Shown: piece after piece, positions 18,753 to 27,781 of the stretch
Position numbering within the stretch: position 1 is the first letter of the stretch
How the letters are laid out: every line of letters starts with the position of its first letter
Assembly (NCBI RefSeq): GCF_002207865.1
Contig: NZ_BDQM01000001.1
Coordinates: forward strand, 186,001 to 250,000
Reading direction: 5' to 3'
From: Colwellia marinimaniae
GTDB taxonomy: Bacteria; Pseudomonadota; Gammaproteobacteria; Enterobacterales; Alteromonadaceae
Length of the DNA stretch: 64,000 nt
Made by a program: the position numbers and the translations under genes
The notes under the pieces: model-generated
Databases searched by the model: none
What the model was told of the DNA's origin: nothing
Seen by the model: only the letters and a program-made list of their open reading frames with translations

Positions 18753-19478
18753 TTAAGCTTGGTAGTTTGTTTTACTTGCATGGTATTGCTTAACCATAGC
18801 ATCGATAGCTTCTTGTTCATAAGCACGCAAGCCACTTAATAACATGTGTTTCTTACCGTGTCCAATAACAGCACCGTTTGATAATAAATCAAATTCAAGC
18901 CAAGCATTACCGCGTTTACCATCTATAGATAAACTGGTTTTAGCCAGTTGTAAAGTGACTGATTCAGCCTCTAAGGTATGTAAGTCAATAGACATTGATT
19001 GATACATTACCATAGGACGAGCAGGGTTGATCATGACTTTATTTTCAGCCATTAACTTAACTAAAATATCAGGGAAAGTGCGGCCAGAAAAGTCTACATA
19101 TGCTTTTGTTAGTGCATTGATTATGACAGGGTTCATTGTTTTATTACCGCTGGCACTAACCGTTAAGTAGGTTTTATCTTTTTCATCTTTAATATCGAAG
19201 CTATTTTCAATCTTCTGTGGAAAAATCAGCTGAACTTTGTCGTTAACCATGCCGGAAAAATTGAAAGTCATTTTTTGATGCAGCCCAGATTTGGCGATAA
19301 TGATTGAAAACAGTAAATCACCAGGCACACAGAAACGTCTAGCGTCTATATTGTGTAAAGGGTTAAAGTCATCGGCTACCTGCTTAGCAAAGTCACTGGC
19401 TTGTTGGCGGGTGAAGCTGATTTTATCAGCGCTAAGAGGGCAATAATTTTCAATAAACATTTCTTTAATAGACATCAT
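18753..19478 (-). CDS. DUF3581-like protein
   Basis: This is a 241-residue soluble protein that resembles the DUF3581 family of Alteromonadales and Vibrionales, which has no known function. The N-terminal block FTRQQASDFAKQVADDFNPLHN and the following FCVPGDLLFS resemble hot-dog-fold MaoC-type proteins, where such blocks form the substrate pocket; that relation is my inference. No signal peptide. It is a single gene with its own promoter region towards the GIY-YIG gene. Confidence 0.7.
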   Translation of the reverse strand: MMSIKEMFIENYCPLSADKISFTRQQASDFAKQVADDFNPLHNIDARRFCVPGDLLFSIIIAKSGLHQKMTFNFSGMVNDKVQLIFPQKIENSFDIKDEKDKTYLTVSASGNKTMNPVIINALTKAYVDFSGRTFPDILVKLMAENKVMINPARPMVMYQSMSIDLHTLEAESVTLQLAKTSLSIDGKRGNAWLEFDLLSNGAVIGHGKKHMLLSGLRAYEQEAIDAMVKQYHASKTNYQA

Positions 19479-19578
19479 TACAACTTCATTTTGAGTAAAA
19501 CGTATTCGATCCCAGCAGTCTACAGTAGTTTTACCTTAAATCGAAAAAAAGGTACATATCTCTAACTGAGCAGACCTG

Positions 19579-19866
19579 TTACTTGTGGTTGAAAATACTG
19601 ACAAGCTGTTCTTTCTTGGCTTTAGTGAGATGGCGAATTTGATACTCTTTTTTGCAAGCAGAGCTTTTATTGTCAGCTGCTTCAAGGTAAGCCAAGCTCA
19701 CGGGTCGTCTTGCTCGGGTATATTTTGCGCCCAGTTTACTGTTATTATGTTCAGCAATTCGGCGCTGAATATCAGTGGTAACGCCAGCATATAAACTATT
19801 ATCGTTACAGCGGAGGAAATAAACCCACCAAGTTGTCGTTTTGTTATCTTCTGTCATATAAAGCAA
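19579..19866 (-). CDS. GIY-YIG nuclease superfamily protein, UPF0213 (YhbQ-like)
   Basis: This 95-residue protein consists of a single GIY-YIG fold. It shows WWVYFLRC and SLYAGVTTDIQRRIAEHN (about 13-39), with the family's two tyrosines and arginine, and a late Glu in KKEYQIRHLTK. Members such as E. coli YhbQ are linked to DNA damage, but their exact reaction is poorly defined. Length fits the family. It is divergent from arfB, with about 43 bp between the start codons. Confidence 0.88.
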   Translation of the reverse strand: MLYMTEDNKTTTWWVYFLRCNDNSLYAGVTTDIQRRIAEHNNSKLGAKYTRARRPVSLAYLEAADNKSSACKKEYQIRHLTKAKKEQLVSIFNHK

Positions 19867-19909
19867 TAATTAGCGGTAAATAAAGTAAAAGTAATCATGG
19901 TAAATAAAA

Positions 19910-20323
19910 GTGCTTGAAATATCAAACAATGTCAGTCTAGCGGATTGGGAAATAGAGCTGAGTGCAATACGTGCGACGGGTAATGGTGGTCAGCGTGTTA
20001 ATAAAGTCGCCACCGCTATTCACCTACGTTTTGACATTAAGCGTTCTTCGTTACCAACAATCTATAAGGAGCGTTTACTTACTTCTAAAGATAGTCGCGT
20101 AACCAAAGAGGGTGTTGTTATCATTAAAGCACAAAAATTTCGTACCCAAGAAATGAATAAAGAGGATGCCCTAGCGCGTTTAAAAGACTTTATTCTTGCC
20201 ATGATGGTCATTCAAAAACGTCGACGAGCGACCAAACCCACCAAAGGTTCGGTGAAGAGGCGCTTAGCTGGCAAAGCAAATCGAAAAGTCGTTAAACAAA
20301 CACGAAAAAAAGTGCAATTTTAG
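19910..20323 (+). CDS. arfB: alternative ribosome-rescue factor ArfB (peptidyl-tRNA hydrolase)
   Basis: ArfB (YaeJ) enters stalled ribosomes without a stop codon and hydrolyses the peptidyl-tRNA. The 137-residue protein keeps the catalytic GGQ in the block NGGQRVNKVATAIHLRF (about 25-41), and the basic C-terminal tail (KRRLAGKANRKVVKQTRKK) that sits in the empty mRNA channel. The frame starts with GTG at 19910; no better start is available, and the resulting N-terminus (LEISN) aligns with known ArfB starts. Confidence 0.92.
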   Translation: MLEISNNVSLADWEIELSAIRATGNGGQRVNKVATAIHLRFDIKRSSLPTIYKERLLTSKDSRVTKEGVVIIKAQKFRTQEMNKEDALARLKDFILAMMVIQKRRRATKPTKGSVKRRLAGKANRKVVKQTRKKVQF

Positions 20324-20456
20324 TGTCAGATAAACCCGGTTAAATTTTCCTGGCTAAAAGCAGGTAAGTCTTTGCGGTCGCACAGCAAAAAAATCAAACG
20401 TCCTTGATGAAAAAAAATAAAAAAACCTAATACAAGATAAAAAATAGAGAGCCATT

Positions 20457-21308
20457 ATGCCAATGAGTGAAGTCGGCGCGATAGAAAAACTAACCGCGCA
20501 ACTTGATAGTAATAATTTAGTACAGTATCAACTGCCTTTAGCTAGTCTTAGCCGAGATGGAACTAAACAAAGTATTGCCTTAAATCCCTTAATAGGTAAA
20601 ACCATCAGTTTACATTTTACTGGTAATATAGCTTGTAAACATTGTGGTAAACGCACCAAAAAGAGTTATTCGCAGGGTTATTGTTACCCATGTATGAGTA
20701 AACTTGCCCAGTGTGATTTGTGTATTATGAAACCAGAAACTTGCCACTTTCACTTAGGCACATGTCGCGAGCCTGAGTGGGGTGAAAGTCACTGTATGGT
20801 TGATCATTATGTTTATTTAGCGAATAGCTCGGGCTTAAAAGTAGGTATAACCCGACACACTCAGCTGCCCACTCGCTGGATAGACCAAGGTGCTTGCCAA
20901 GCCTTACCGATATTTAAAGTGAGTACCCGCTTGCAGTCAGGTCTGGTCGAGACCGCGCTAGCTGAATTTATTAGTGATAAAACTAATTGGCGCGCCATGT
21001 TAAAAGGGCAGCCAGAGCCGCTTGATCTAAAAGCAAAAGCAGAGGAGTTAATTCCTGAGATTAGTTTTCGCTTATCTGAACTTAGGCTTCAATTTGGCAG
21101 TGATGCGGTTGTAGAGTTAAATGAGAGTGTGCAAGATATTCATTTCCCTGTGCGTGAGTATTTAACAAAAATAAGCTCTTTTAATTTTGATAAAACTGCC
21201 ACGGTTAGCGGAGTACTTATGGGTATTAAAGGTCAATATTTGATTTTTGATAAGGGCGTAATAAATATGCGGAAATTTAGCTCATATCAAATAAGTATTG
21301 ACTATTAG
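20457..21308 (+). CDS. DUF2797 zinc-ribbon protein
   Basis: This is a 283-residue protein of the DUF2797 type, function unknown. The central part carries pairs of cysteines (CKHCGK, CYPCMSK, CDLCIMK, then CHFH and the late CREPEW...HCMVDH), which probably bind zinc. They are followed by YVYLANSSGLKVGITRHTQLPTRW, a block resembling the core of GIY-YIG folds. The start is at 20457 or the ATG two codons further on; GAGAG precedes both. It follows arfB on the same strand, 133 bp away. Confidence 0.8.
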   Translation: MPMSEVGAIEKLTAQLDSNNLVQYQLPLASLSRDGTKQSIALNPLIGKTISLHFTGNIACKHCGKRTKKSYSQGYCYPCMSKLAQCDLCIMKPETCHFHLGTCREPEWGESHCMVDHYVYLANSSGLKVGITRHTQLPTRWIDQGACQALPIFKVSTRLQSGLVETALAEFISDKTNWRAMLKGQPEPLDLKAKAEELIPEISFRLSELRLQFGSDAVVELNESVQDIHFPVREYLTKISSFNFDKTATVSGVLMGIKGQYLIFDKGVINMRKFSSYQISIDY

Positions 21309-21436
21309 TAACTTGAATTTGAGAATTGATATATCATATAGTTACATCTAGCTGTAATTAGCCAAAGAGCGAAGGTATTATTGGCTAAGTAACTTAAGAT
21401 GTCGGAATTTTAGACTGCAGTATTTAAGGGAAAAAG

Positions 21437-22288
21437 ATGACCGCAGATGATTATGTACAGCAAGCGAGTGAAATTTTTGTTTTTTCTGATTCTTTTATTA
21501 GGATCAGGGAGTTAATTGATGATGAAGCTTCAACCATAGATGATATTTCAGAAGTTATTCTGCTTGATCCCGCGCTTGCAGGTACCGTCTTAAAACTAGC
21601 GAATAGTCCATTTTTTAGTTACCCAGGTAAAATAGATACCATTTCTAAAGCCGTGTTAGTGTTAGGGATCACCGAAGTTTATAACCTAGTCATTGTTTTT
21701 TTTACCACAGAAGCTTTTAAGAATATTGATGCCAATCAAGATTACCTTGAGGACTTTTGGATAAAAAGTATCGATTGTGCTTTGCTGATGAAGTTTTTAG
21801 GTACTAGCTTGGGCATTGCCCATGCAGAGCGCTTATTTATTTTAGGCTTGCTACATAATTTAGGTGAGTTGCTGGTTCATCAAATGACCGCTGATAAGCA
21901 TAGTGCTTGCGAAAGTCAGGATATCAATTTATTGCCTTGGATTAAGCAACATAAGGTGCTTGGTTTTACTTACGGGGAGTGCTCAGCCGCGCTACTAAAA
22001 GAATGGCAATTACCTTATAGCATTTTTGCTCCCATTCGTGACCAAGATGTTGACGACTTAAGTCAATACAGTACCGAAACACAGCTGTTATATGTTGCTA
22101 AACGGGTGATGAGCAAAAACCAGCTGTTTAAAGGGCAAAGTATAGATTACAGTGACTTGTTAACAAAAGAGCAATTAGAGCTACTTTGCATCGATAAAAA
22201 GATATTAGAAAATGCCGTTGATTATTGTGCTTTAGAGCGCTTAAGTTTATTAATGATATTAAACCCTAGTGCCGCCATGCTTTACTAA
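21437..22288 (+). CDS. HDOD domain signalling protein (copy 2)
   Basis: This 283-residue HDOD protein is a paralogue of the one at 12660-13502, and the two are similar from end to end: DPALAGTVLKLANSPFFSYPG against DPSMTSRLLQIANSAIYSFPG, and GFTYGECSAALLKEWQLP against GFTYTDVSADLLKIWQLP. In the former HD position it has LLHNLGELLVHQ, keeping the histidine but not the aspartate, so metal-dependent phosphohydrolysis is not expected. A good ribosome site (AAGGGAAAAAG) precedes the ATG. Confidence 0.85.
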   Translation: MTADDYVQQASEIFVFSDSFIRIRELIDDEASTIDDISEVILLDPALAGTVLKLANSPFFSYPGKIDTISKAVLVLGITEVYNLVIVFFTTEAFKNIDANQDYLEDFWIKSIDCALLMKFLGTSLGIAHAERLFILGLLHNLGELLVHQMTADKHSACESQDINLLPWIKQHKVLGFTYGECSAALLKEWQLPYSIFAPIRDQDVDDLSQYSTETQLLYVAKRVMSKNQLFKGQSIDYSDLLTKEQLELLCIDKKILENAVDYCALERLSLLMILNPSAAMLY

Positions 22289-22336
22289 TTTTTAGTTACT
22301 TTAACAATTTAATGGTCAGTTGATATATAGATAAAG

Positions 22337-22360
22337 CCCGATAAATAGCCGTTTATCGGG
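22337..22360. terminator. hairpin between convergent genes, likely bidirectional terminator
   Basis: Perfect 9-bp arms CCCGATAAA / TTTATCGGG (22337-22345 and 22352-22360) with a 6-base loop lie between the ends of the HDOD gene (22288) and the FAD oxidase gene (22363). T-tracts are poor on both sides. Confidence 0.6.
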
Positions 22361-22362
22361 TA

Positions 22363-24036
22363 TTAGTTTGGGTTGTATCGTCCTTGGCTCAAAATATTAT
22401 TTGGATCTAAGCTGCTTTTTAGCTGATTAACCGTTTGCCAAAAATCACTGTCCTTATTGAGTAGCCATTGTTGCTGATCAATATTAAGCCGGTAAGGTAC
22501 AAAGCCTTTTTTCAGGCCTTGTTCTACCAACATTTTTAAGCAATTATGGGCATCGTTAACGGCTTTAGGATTGCTTAAATCAAAGACTATAGGGATGGTA
22601 CTGTCAACGCAGTCGTGTTTTAAGTTGGTAAACGTAATAAAAGGTTCAATATTAAATTTTGGACATGTTGCTCTAATAAACTCAACAAACTCCCGCATTT
22701 TATTTGCTTTCATGGGAATTAATGGCGCATACCAAAGTAAACCACAACCATCTTGACCAGGTGATAGCTTATCTTTATCAAAACCATCAGCGTCTTTATG
22801 GCGCCAATAGGCTAGTTTTAAGGCAATTTTATTGGGCTTGCCTAGCATTATGTCTTTACCTTTATTAAAAGAATTAAGCTGCTCAGCGATCGTAGTTAAC
22901 ATCGGTACTTTATTGATTAACCATGCGGGCAAAATATCGATAGTTTTATTTGCTAGGATAATACTTAGGCTATTTGAGTAAATACGCTTACATGGTAGTT
23001 GTTTGAAAATGTCGTCTATTTCTTTTTTTACCACCTTAACAACTCTGCTACTGCCGTAAATACTACCGACAATAGTCCAACTAGGGGCTCTTAGCTCGCT
23101 AGCTAGTTTATTAATATCGTTACTGAGCATGACTTGATGAGCATCATTACCATTAGGGTTCTTGGCAAACATTGACAATAAGCGCCGCTGATCCATAAGG
23201 TTAATTGAACCAACAATACCTTCATAATCTTGCAACACCTCTCTGATCAAAGGTACGGCGGCTTCAAGTAGGCTATCATCGGCCATTTGAATAAAAAAGG
23301 ACGTGAAATCTGGTTTTATCTTCGCTAAGCGAAGGGTCATTTGGCTGACAATACCAAGGTTTGACTGAGTAAATAGTCCCTCTAAATAAGGACCGAGTCC
23401 CCACTTAAAGGTTTTATCTACCAGTTTTTCCTCACTGGCATCTAACTCATAAACGGCAGATTGATAGGGTCTACCGTTAGCCCAGTAGCCTTGAATACTA
23501 GTAACCGCACTGAAATGGTCGGTATAAGGCGTTATACCGTAGCCCCGCTCTAAAGCATTAGCTAATAGGGAGCAACTCGGGCCTGCACCCGTGACGGGCA
23601 CCATATAATCATGATTATGCTGATGTAAAAAATCACTTAATTGTTGTTGAGTGACTCCTGGCTCTATGGTAACTAGGCCTAACTCGCTATCAAAATGAGT
23701 TATCTTTGTTAAGCGACCTAAATCTAAAAGAATAATATTGTTAGCTAGCCCGGTCGGTTGGCTAGTACCATAACCCCAATTATTACCGGTACTGATGGGG
23801 TACAACGAAAAAGCGAGTTTTTCATCCTTGGCACATTGGTTGGCTAAATCAAGTATTAGTTTAATTTCGCTAACGTCAGTCAGTGTAATCACGGCCATCA
23901 GCTGTCGTTGTTTGTTGTCAAAGTTATCGAGCCCTTCTGTAGCACGCATAAATCGAGCAAGTTGCTGAGGGGCAGATGAAAAACGTGACTTTGTTGCTAG
24001 GACATTTTCAATGAGGGAAGCAAGCTGTGGTGACAT
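22363..24036 (-). CDS. FAD-binding oxidoreductase, vanillyl-alcohol oxidase / p-cresol dehydrogenase type
   Basis: This flavoenzyme of the PCMH/VAO family would oxidise a phenolic or other small substrate. The 557 residues contain the N-terminal FAD domain with YPISTGNNWGYG (about 97-108), VTIEPGVTQQQL and TGAGPSCSLLANALERGYG, then the cap domain, and the C-terminal LDPNNILSQGRY typical of VAO and cresol dehydrogenase relatives. The frame is intact. It lies 56 bp downstream of the acyltransferase gene on the same strand, so the two are probably co-transcribed. Upstream are the remnants of a decarboxylase and a ligase. The substrate is unknown. Confidence 0.82.
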   Translation of the reverse strand: MSPQLASLIENVLATKSRFSSAPQQLARFMRATEGLDNFDNKQRQLMAVITLTDVSEIKLILDLANQCAKDEKLAFSLYPISTGNNWGYGTSQPTGLANNIILLDLGRLTKITHFDSELGLVTIEPGVTQQQLSDFLHQHNHDYMVPVTGAGPSCSLLANALERGYGITPYTDHFSAVTSIQGYWANGRPYQSAVYELDASEEKLVDKTFKWGLGPYLEGLFTQSNLGIVSQMTLRLAKIKPDFTSFFIQMADDSLLEAAVPLIREVLQDYEGIVGSINLMDQRRLLSMFAKNPNGNDAHQVMLSNDINKLASELRAPSWTIVGSIYGSSRVVKVVKKEIDDIFKQLPCKRIYSNSLSIILANKTIDILPAWLINKVPMLTTIAEQLNSFNKGKDIMLGKPNKIALKLAYWRHKDADGFDKDKLSPGQDGCGLLWYAPLIPMKANKMREFVEFIRATCPKFNIEPFITFTNLKHDCVDSTIPIVFDLSNPKAVNDAHNCLKMLVEQGLKKGFVPYRLNIDQQQWLLNKDSDFWQTVNQLKSSLDPNNILSQGRYNPN

Positions 24037-24092
24037 GGCAGGTACTTAGCGGTAAACCGCTGTTGAGTGCTGTTAATGTATATTAGCTGAAT

Positions 24093-24917
24093 TTAAGTTA
24101 GATTCATTTGCTTCAGTTGCAAGCAGATGTCTTTTTCAATCGTTTTATAAAGACTTTTAAAGCCAGGTGAAAGGTCTTTCATAAATATTTCAGGGCTGAT
24201 GTAATAGGGCGCGCGTAAGCCATGGTAGTCAACAGTAGGGCCAAGTTGCTGAAAGGATATGCCAATAAACTTCATGCTGCGCGCGAGTCTCGGTTCCATC
24301 ATCACATAGACATGACGAATTCCCGTATTCATGCCCATGGTTGCTGCCGCCATATATAATCCGATGGCAATAAAGGGGAAGCAACGTAATTCTGTTTCCG
24401 AATAGCTAATCTCACTAATTACCCCGGTGCCCGAGCCCTTGTAGTGATCGGCTTTACGGCGACGAAAATCAGCTTTAACGGCTAATCGTGAAATTTCAGC
24501 TATTTCAGCACGGTTAAAGCGCTTAGGGCTAAGCGCTTCGTTAGTGATAGAGTCTAGGCAATACTTTTCTATGGGCAGTAATTGCTCGGGACCATTTGAG
24601 GTGACTAAGCGCACACAACTGGTAAATGTTTCCGAAGGTTTATGCTTAATTAAAGAGAAAATAGATTGCTCGTCAAACTCATCAGTCTCTTGGCCATTTT
24701 CTCTCACCTCTTCAAAAGCGAGTTCTTCGCAGTAAACATTATGACGTATTTTAAATGCTTCTTCTTTTAATGCTTGGTTTACGGCAACATGAGGTTGTAA
24801 AAATTGGGTGAAATGTTCTGCAATACTATGCGCTTCTCTACTTGCCTTAGCGGAGATGATTTTTTTAGTGATATTAGCAATAATAGGAGTGCTTAATAAT
24901 CGTTGATTCCAGTTCAT
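24093..24917 (-). CDS. FeeM-like / exosortase-associated N-acyltransferase
   Basis: This 274-residue GNAT-fold protein resembles the PEP-CTERM/exosortase-associated acyltransferases and N-acyl amino acid synthases (FeeM, LuxI-like fold). Blocks that show this are FKIRHNVYCEELAFE (about 47-61), ETFTSCVRLV, LLPIEKYC, and EISRLAVKADFRRR (about 143-156), then ALGLYMAAATMG-like and HVYVMMEPRLARSM. Known relatives transfer a long acyl chain from acyl-ACP to an amino acid or amine. It lies next to the FAD oxidase and to remnants of two further genes typical of exosortase loci. No exosortase or PEP-CTERM protein is present in the window. Confidence 0.8.
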   Translation of the reverse strand: MNWNQRLLSTPIIANITKKIISAKASREAHSIAEHFTQFLQPHVAVNQALKEEAFKIRHNVYCEELAFEEVRENGQETDEFDEQSIFSLIKHKPSETFTSCVRLVTSNGPEQLLPIEKYCLDSITNEALSPKRFNRAEIAEISRLAVKADFRRRKADHYKGSGTGVISEISYSETELRCFPFIAIGLYMAAATMGMNTGIRHVYVMMEPRLARSMKFIGISFQQLGPTVDYHGLRAPYYISPEIFMKDLSPGFKSLYKTIEKDICLQLKQMNLT

Positions 24918-25006
24918 TATTATTCCATGATGAAATTGTAAATAACTAGGCTAATACCAGTATAGTCGTTAACTCAATTTAGCTATAATTAATGTCAAAT
25001 TGCGCT

Positions 25007-25648
25007 TTAAAGTAATATTTCGCTTAATTGCGGTTGACTTAGAAAGTCCTTAGGGCTTGCTGAAGCGCCATATGCGCCAGATTGAAAGACTACGACATAA
25101 TCACCTAGGCTGGCTTTAGGTAGCATAATTTTGTCCGCTAAAATATCAAGCGGCGTGCATAAGGGCCCGACAATGTTAACTTGCTCTAGTTCCTTGCCTA
25201 TTGCTAGCGGGTAATTCTTGCGAATGACTTGGCCAAAATTGCCTGAGTTAGCGAGGTGATGATGTAAACCGCCATCACACACTAAATACTTTGTGCCACG
25301 GGAAACCTTAATATCAACCACTTTACAGACATAAATACCAGCTTCGGCGACTAAATACCGCCCTAGCTCTAAGATCAGCTCGACCCCGTCAGTCAAGGTT
25401 TTATATTGCTGCAAAAGTGCCTGTAAATTATCGGCAATTGCTGACACGGCTAATGGCTGCTCATTAGCAAAGTAGGGCACACCAAAGCCACCACCAATAT
25501 TCAGGTAATCTATTTTTATAGTGGTTATTTTGCGTGTTAACTCAACTAATTGTTGTGCTAAGGCAAATGTTTGTTGTTGCGCTGCCATGATAGCCTCGGC
25601 ATTAAGGTTTTGTGAGCCAGTATAAATATGAAAACTGCGTAAATTAAC
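25007..25648 (-). pseudogene. remnant of PLP-dependent decarboxylase (exosortase A-associated type)
   Basis: The frame is the C-terminal half (about 213 residues) of an ornithine/diaminopimelate-decarboxylase-like enzyme. It keeps FHIYTGSQNL, the PLP phosphate loop GGGFGVPYF, ELGRYLVAEAG, CDGGLHHHLA and the active-site GPLCTPLD. The N-terminal half, which holds the PLP lysine, is missing: a stop codon (25649-25651) precedes VNLRSFHIY directly. The first ATG in frame is at 25588. Related full enzymes have about 400 residues. An enzyme without the lysine half cannot be active, so I call it a pseudogene. Confidence 0.8.
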
Positions 25649-25856
25649 TTACTTTAACGGCAGGTCCTTAAGCACTTGAGCAATTTGCTCTTCGATCACC
25701 TTGATTAACGCCAAGGGACAAAAAACCTTGTGCGACTGCCTTCACTTCTTTATCAAGTTGAGCATAACTAAGCTGGTTAGTATTTATTTGCAGCGCAATC
25801 GCATGGGGATAGCGCTGGGCACTAAAACTAATGAGCTGGTGAATCAAGCTGGTCAT
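25649..25856 (-). pseudogene. remnant of acyl-CoA ligase (AMP-forming) N-terminus plus 3' scar
   Basis: The ATG at 25856 opens a frame starting MTSLIHQLISF and containing ALQINTNQLSYAQLD and AVAQGFLSLGVNQGDR. This is the start of an AMP-binding acyl-CoA ligase such as the one found in exosortase A-associated loci. After GDR (about 25704) the similarity ends, and the frame stops at 25668-25670. In another frame the next bases read VIEEQIAQVLKDLPLK and stop at 25649; I cannot assign that tail. More than 400 codons of the ligase are missing. It is a deletion scar joined to the decarboxylase remnant. Confidence 0.7.
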
Positions 25857-25958
25857 TTATCATCCTGAAAATAAAATGTCGGGGGTAATCTGAGTCACAC
25901 TATTATGACCGTAAAAGCATAACAGAGGCAAGTAGCAGTTAAAGGGAATTCTTAGAAT

Positions 25959-26798
25959 TTAATGAATTATATCATGAGTTTCCATATTCATTTTTAATGG
26001 AATAACTTCCATTGCGGTTTTAAAACCAATTTTATATAGCTGATGCTTTTGTTTGGTCGTCATTTTAAAATCAACCGCTGAGTATTCACCTATGTTTATC
26101 ACTATGGTGTTGTGCCAAAAACTCTCGTTAATATACTCACGGGAAATAGTGGTCATAAAAGTACGAATAAGTAGCGTGACATAGTTAAAGATAGGAAATA
26201 AGCCATTAACACTTAGTTGATCATATTCATGTTCACCGCGTAAACGAAAACAAAGTACCGGTGTACCTTTATGATCCCAGTCTCTGTGTAAGGCATCTTC
26301 AGATAAAATACTGCCGTCAACCATAATACATTTCCCGTAGGTTTTAAAGCTAAAAACCAGTGGGATAGACATGGAAAATCTTACCGCTTGTGATACCTTC
26401 ATATCAGGGGTTAATTCAGCATCAAAGATGACGGGTTTGCCGTTAGTGACATCGGTAGCAACTATATGAAGGGTTTTCTCTAATTGAGCGAACGTTTTTC
26501 CTTGTAAATGATTATCCACCCAGCGTTCAAAAGCATCGCCAGAGCTTAAGCCACCATGGCGAATAAGTTTGATTAAGGAGAACTCTCGAAATTGGTTATA
26601 ATTTGTTTGTAAGGCAATTCTTTTTATGTCATTTAAGGCTAAACCGGCGGCATAGAAACTGGCAATGATGCTGCCGCCAGAGACACCGACAAGATCTTCA
26701 AAGTCAATATCGAGTAATTGCAATGCTTTTAATACGCCTAAGTGGGCTGGTAGTCGGGTACCGCCACCAGCAAAAATTGGCACTATAGATTTTTTCAT
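25959..26798 (-). CDS. patatin-like phospholipase
   Basis: This 279-residue lipid acyl hydrolase has the catalytic dyad of the patatin fold. An oxyanion loop FAGGGTRL lies near residue 10, the nucleophile serine is in GVSGGS (about 38-43), and the aspartate is in MVDGSI (about 156). No signal peptide or membrane segment is seen, so it is probably cytoplasmic. A single gene; it lies about 100 bp downstream of the ligase remnant, on the same strand but in the reverse order of transcription (it comes first), so an original link to that locus is possible. Confidence 0.88.
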   Translation of the reverse strand: MKKSIVPIFAGGGTRLPAHLGVLKALQLLDIDFEDLVGVSGGSIIASFYAAGLALNDIKRIALQTNYNQFREFSLIKLIRHGGLSSGDAFERWVDNHLQGKTFAQLEKTLHIVATDVTNGKPVIFDAELTPDMKVSQAVRFSMSIPLVFSFKTYGKCIMVDGSILSEDALHRDWDHKGTPVLCFRLRGEHEYDQLSVNGLFPIFNYVTLLIRTFMTTISREYINESFWHNTIVINIGEYSAVDFKMTTKQKHQLYKIGFKTAMEVIPLKMNMETHDIIH

Positions 26799-26996
26799 TT
26801 AACCCCCTTAACCGCAAAGGATATCAAGGCTACTGACATTTTTAACAGTAAACTTTAGCCTTAATTATGAACAAAGTTAGCGATTTTGCGAAAAATATTG
26901 TTTAGCAAGGGTAAAGTAATGCATTTTATATCAGGGAGGCTTTAAGGTAGACTTTATTTCGGTAACTAATATCACATAAATTATATAGGAAAAATT

Positions 26997-27761
26997 ATGA
27001 GACCAACCATGCAGCTTGTTAGTTTTTGTCTGTGCATACTTATGCCATACGCTCATGCCGACTTTGTTGATGTTGTCGCAAAAATTAAGCCGTCAGTTGT
27101 TGGTATTGGTGTGCATACACCTACTAGCCGCCCGCAAAATATTTTACGGGGCACTGGCTTTGTCATTGGTAATGGCCGTTACATAGTCACCAATAATCAT
27201 GTATTACCGACCTTATTAAACGACAGTCTATTACAAAAAATGGCGGTTTTTATTGGTTCAGGTAAAAATGCTAAAGTCAGAGAAGCTGAAATCGTGGCGA
27301 CTTCCAGCTTATATGATTTAGCTATTTTAAAAATATCGGGACCGGCTTTACCTGCGATGACCTTGGCTAATAGTGATTTCATCGCCGATGGTAGTTTTAT
27401 TGCTTTTACCGGTTTTCCTATTGGCGGTGTGCTGGGCTTATACCCGGTTACTCACCGAGGTATCGTAGCTAGTCTTACGCCAATAGTTGTACCAGCGGTA
27501 TCCGCGCAACAAATCAATTTGAAAATGCTTAAACGTATGCGCAACCCCTACTTAGTTTATCAGCTTGATGCTACTGCTTATCCGGGAAATAGTGGTAGTG
27601 CTATGTATGATATGAAAACAGGGGCAGTGGTTGGCATAATCAATAAAGTGTTTGTGCAGAGCACTAAAGAAGCGGTTATTAGTAATCCTAGCGGTATCAC
27701 TTACGCAATACCGGTAAAGTATTTACATCAAGTACTGCGAGAGAATAACATTTCAATTTAG
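26997..27761 (+). CDS. exported trypsin-like serine protease, DegP/S1C-like without PDZ
   Basis: This 254-residue periplasmic protease has a signal peptide (cut near HAD, about residue 21) and one chymotrypsin-fold domain. The catalytic triad is seen as His in TNNHVL (about 65), Asp in LYDLAIL (about 104) and Ser in PGNSGSAM (about 200). The N-terminal VAKIKPSVVGI block is DegP/DegS-like. There is no PDZ domain, unlike DegP, DegQ and DegS. The start follows AGGAAAAATT. It would cleave or sense misfolded envelope proteins, but the substrate is unknown. Confidence 0.87.
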   Translation: MRPTMQLVSFCLCILMPYAHADFVDVVAKIKPSVVGIGVHTPTSRPQNILRGTGFVIGNGRYIVTNNHVLPTLLNDSLLQKMAVFIGSGKNAKVREAEIVATSSLYDLAILKISGPALPAMTLANSDFIADGSFIAFTGFPIGGVLGLYPVTHRGIVASLTPIVVPAVSAQQINLKMLKRMRNPYLVYQLDATAYPGNSGSAMYDMKTGAVVGIINKVFVQSTKEAVISNPSGITYAIPVKYLHQVLRENNISI

Positions 27762-27781
27762 TCAAACGCTTGTTGCAGATG

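Noticed and set aside
24950-24970. TAATACCAGT as a third MITE end
   Set aside because: Only ten bases match and there is no inverted partner within 200 bp.
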